DNA of 64,000 nucleotides from Thunnus maccoyii (Eukaryota; Chordata; Actinopteri; Scombriformes; Scombridae). Below are positions 61,001 to 64,000 of this stretch, one piece after another. A model generated the notes under the pieces. It was given only the letters and a program-made list of their open reading frames with translations. It ran no database searches and had not been told where the DNA came from. Position 1 is the first letter of the stretch, and each line of letters opens with the position of its first letter. Both the position numbers and the translations under genes were made by a program. The stretch covers positions 21,691,001-21,755,000 of the forward strand of contig NC_056539.1 of NCBI RefSeq assembly GCF_910596095.1, written 5' to 3'.

Positions 61001-61513
61001 GAAGGACTGATTAAGAATAGGCATTGCACTATAATTGCAATATTCAATAAACAGCAACACTAACGGTAACACTAACGGCAGATTAGCGCTGATTAAAATA
61101 CATTTCTAGCCAAAAGAAGGACACAACAGTAATGTTACATAGCTTGCCAACACACAATATATGTGGCCTGTGTTTAGAGTGCATGGTGATATTAAAACTC
61201 ACCTGGAAGAAAATATGAATGCTTAAGAACATGGGATAGTGGTGCGCTTGTCACCTCTTGTGGCCAAAATGAGTATTACAACAACAAACAGACAAATGAT
61301 CCTGACAAAATAGAATTTCTTCACCTGCCAAAACTTTTTTTCCCATCTGTTTTCACAGATGAAAGAAAGAAAAAAACCCAAAAACAATCCTGGCAAAACT
61401 TTTCTTTCACCTGTTCTTAAGTCATAAATACAGGAGAGAAAACAATTTAGATCAGTCTTATAAATTGGCTCTCCAGAATTTTTTTTTTCTCACTTGCCTC
61501 TCAGGGCTTCTGT
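58030..61513. mobile_element. 3.5-kb DNA transposon with long terminal inverted repeats
   Basis: The left end (GGAAGCCCTGAGAGGCAAGT, 58035 on) and the right end read on the other strand (GAAGCCCTGAGAGGCAAGTG) match. The match continues for about 120 bp at high identity (TGATCTAAATTGTTTTCTCT, TTATGACTTAAGAACAGGTG), then more loosely to about 58357 on the left and 61238 on the right. AGCAT flanks both sides (58025-58029, 61514-61518), a probable target duplication. It interrupts a LINE reverse transcriptase. No transposase frame is visible, so it is non-autonomous. Superfamily not identified. Confidence 0.75.
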
Positions 61514-61875
61514 AGCATACATAAAGACACATGCCTTTTTTTGATACTAGAGGAATATCATTGGTGAAAATTGTGTACAGGAGTGGCCCAAGACAACTCC
61601 CTTGAGGCACTCCATGTTTCACATGTTTAACCTCTGAATAACTTCCATTAAAGTACACCATTTCCTTTCTATTGCTCAAATAACTATTTATCCCTAATAA
61701 TGAAGCCTGAGAAAAACCATAACGTTTTAATTTTTTCAACATTAATTTATGATCAATGATGTCAAAAGCCACAGAAAAATCAAGCAAAACTACTCCTATA
61801 ATTTTCCTCTCTCCTATTTCCTTAAACCAGTCATCAACCATTTGAGTCAAAGCAGTGGCTGTCGAATATATATCT
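61514..61875 (-). mobile_element. Rex/L2-like LINE, RT palm region, right of the inserted transposon
   Basis: The minus strand encodes STATALTQMVDDWFKEIGER, VVLLDFSVAFDIIDHKLMLK, then SYLSNRKEMV and HGVPQGSCLGPLLYTIFTND, the RT motifs up to just before the YxDD box, which is cut by the transposon. The frame is slightly shifted at the junction, so the LINE was already decayed or has decayed since. Confidence 0.8.
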
Positions 61876-62330
61876 AACACATATAAACTTAGTACAAAAA
61901 GTAAGGAAATTTGTGTTTGGTAGATTATTTTTTTGTTGTAACAATGCTTCTTGGCAATAAATCTTATACCGTTGGAAAGCCTGTTTATTTCCCTTTTAAA
62001 TGGTGCCACATTTGTAAGGAACATGCATTTGTGGGATGAGCAGCAGAGCTGAGTATGTGGGTTGCGCCCATGAAAAATATGCCAAATCTCTGCCAATGCC
62101 AAACAGCTTATTCTGACTCTTGTTTGGTGCTTGGTGTTTGGTGGATTGGATGATTTAAGTTTGAAGAAACAAGACATATTGGCAATTTAACAATTTATTC
62201 ATTTAACAAACAGGAGCCAGGCTGGTGACCAGCATGAGGAGGAGGTGCCAGGCTGTTGTGGCTGTGTATGGTTCTTCCACACGCTACGGAGGCTCCTGTT
62301 TGTTAAATGAATACATTGCTAAATTGTCAA
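61876..62330. mobile_element. Fold-back element or MITE upstream of the LINE fragment
   Basis: Sequence left of the LINE RT does not continue the RT. At its far end is a stem with perfect 22-bp arms (62197-62218 and 62291-62312, ATTCATTTAACAAACAGG... and complement), extended imperfectly to about 36 bp, around a 72-nt loop. The 61880-62160 part contains CTTACTTTTTGTACT, reminiscent of mariner-type ends, but this is only a resemblance. Confidence 0.45.
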
Positions 62331-62525
62331 ATGATTACTCTGGCTCTGGTACAATAAATCAAATGGTAACATTTGTAGTTAATATTGTACTTGGTCCCTT
62401 ACAAATCAACTAAATATTATAACACTGGTTGCTACAGCAACTATGCAGTAATTCATGGAAAACATTTAGGTATTGACCTGTTCAGTTTGTCAGATTATCA
62501 GCAACTCTCTAGCATCAGAAATTCA

Positions 62526-62880
62526 AGTCAAGTCAATTTTTAACCCAATACCACAAATCACAAATATGCATCAGGGGACTTTACAATCTGTACAGCAATA
62601 AAAAATCCTCCATCTTTAGACCCTTGATTCAAATAAGGAAAAACTCCCTAAAAACCCTTTAGCAAGGGAAAAAAATGGAAGAAACCTCAGGAAGAGCAAC
62701 AGAGGATGGATCCCCCTTCAGGATGAACAGAATAGACCAGGAAAGCAAAATTACAGAAATACAGCATGTACAAATAGGATGATACATTTAAACAGGGATT
62801 GACAACATGTTTAAAGAATCTGATCAGAAGGATGTCAAGCAACCTCCAGATGCCAGTAAAAACGAATAGGAACTGAGCCA
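62526..62880. repeat. Interspersed repeat
   Basis: CCCAATACCACAAATCACAA, GGGGACTTTACAATCTGTAC, AAACCTCAGGAAGAGCAACA and GGATCCCCCTTCAGGATGAA appear in the order of a widespread teleost repeat. A fragment is at 14160-14220. Confidence 0.6.
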
Positions 62881-63920
62881 CACAACCTCCATCACCATGG
62901 ATACCTGGAAAGAGGACAGGCTACTCATAAGATGTTTTCTATTATGAATTCCGAATAATGTCCAGTGAATCAGGTCCAGACATTGTCTGGAGTTGCCCTT
63001 TCACACATGTAGCACACAACAGGAGATTGTCTGTGTCAGACCCATTCTCAGCTACTGGAAATACTCATCTATCATGATGACTATTTTTGCTTTGAAATCA
63101 ATATTACATGTATTTGGATGTATCCGCAATATCAACGAAAGAGTGGAAAGCCATATACAGGCAAGCAGAAAAGAGTACAAAGCAGCTACACTCTCTGCGC
63201 GCCAGTCACATGATAGAAACATTATCAACATGCCCACTCGCTCGCCATGAATTCTCCAGAGAATGACCTGCTCAATCGGACATTACACAGACTTTGTACT
63301 AGGGAGCTGGCAGAGTAAAGTCCTTTCCAACTGATTTGGACATTTGTGTTCTCACATACAACTCCTCCGGGTAATGTCTGGATAACTTCAGGGTTGCAGT
63401 GCATGTGTGAAAGACACACACACACACACAAACAAGTGGGAAACTCACCACTTATCAGTCACACTGATGTCAATAGTAACAGGAAACAGGATATCCTTCG
63501 CCCCAGCACTCTACAGGACAGCCCATACAGGTGACCTCCCACTCAGCTGACATAATTATTGTGCCTCTCTTGCTGCTGCAGGCTGGCTCCTCTTTTGACT
63601 CAGCAACTGAAAACACAATAAATATAGATTAGGTTCAGGCTCTGAATACACAGCACCATATGTTGCTACCTAGTTATATCAGTCGTGTGCGCCAAACTGT
63701 ATTGTCAATATATAACGTTGTAGCGTTGATTTATGAGGCAGAGAGTGAACAATGCAAGTAAATGCTGCCTATACATAACTTACAGTATTAACTTCCAAAC
63801 GAAACAATCACCCAACATTTCTGCCAAGGCATGTGTGAAAAGTGAGAGAACTTTAGACCAGTTTAATGTACATTACCTAACTAACATTAGTTAGCTAGGT
63901 CATGTAAAGTTACCAGGAAT
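62881..63920. other. Right-end intergenic stretch, no gene recognised
   Basis: No exon of a known family was recognised. A short (CA)n tract is at 63414-63430. The moderately CpG-containing part around 63680-63730 could be near a promoter outside the window, but nothing proves it. Confidence 0.3.
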
Positions 63921-63923
63921 CAT

Positions 63924-63924
63924 G

Positions 63925-63960
<36 letters not shown>

Positions 63961-63962
63961 AA
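63924..63962. repeat. (TTGA)n tetranucleotide microsatellite
   Basis: About nine TTGA units (GATTGATTGATTGATTGATT). Confidence 0.9.
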
Positions 63963-64000
63963 TTATCAGACAGGAAAAAAAGCAAAAAGCAAAAATTTAA

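Overview
The window is vertebrate, almost certainly teleost fish, nuclear DNA. It is AT-rich, its genes are split by GT-AG introns, and its spacers and introns are full of repeat types familiar from ray-finned fish: TTAA-flanked MITEs, hAT MITEs, a Helitron, L2/Rex-like LINE fragments and a tRNA-derived SINE. Gene calls were made by reading exons and splice sites by eye and comparing with remembered human proteins; no search was run.

Layout. (1) 30-1760, minus: the 5' end of cluap1 (IFT38, intraflagellar transport), running off the left edge, with an RFX-type X-box in its promoter. (2) 2.2-4.0 kb: LINE RNase H relic and a hAT-type repeat. (3) 4640-5101, plus: a GC-rich single-exon gene for a 153-residue acidic protein that I cannot name. 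(4) 5.4-8 kb: MITEs. (5) 9127-21849, minus: slc5a5 (sodium/iodide symporter), 15 coding exons, 614 codons, with a probable non-coding first exon near 23.8 kb. (6) 24-34 kb: gene-poor spacer with several well-delimited mobile elements, including a Helitron nested in a TTAA MITE. (7) 34524-47977, plus: jak3, 23 coding exons, 1,110 codons, all domains intact. (8) 49366-50487, minus: b3gnt3-like glycosyltransferase, single coding exon, convergent with jak3. (9) 50.5-64 kb: no host gene recognised; mostly LINE remains, one of them split by a 3.5-kb DNA transposon with long inverted ends.

The order and relative orientation b3gnt3 - jak3 - slc5a5 matches human 19p13.11 (B3GNT3 - INSL3 - JAK3 - RPL18A - SLC5A5). 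I found no insl3 or rpl18a between them here. The genes do not form a pathway: cluap1 acts in cilia, slc5a5 in iodide uptake, jak3 in common-gamma-chain cytokine signalling and b3gnt3 in Golgi glycan extension. Their grouping is conserved synteny. I saw no novel multi-gene system; the most distinctive material is the nested transposon structure and the unidentified single-exon gene.
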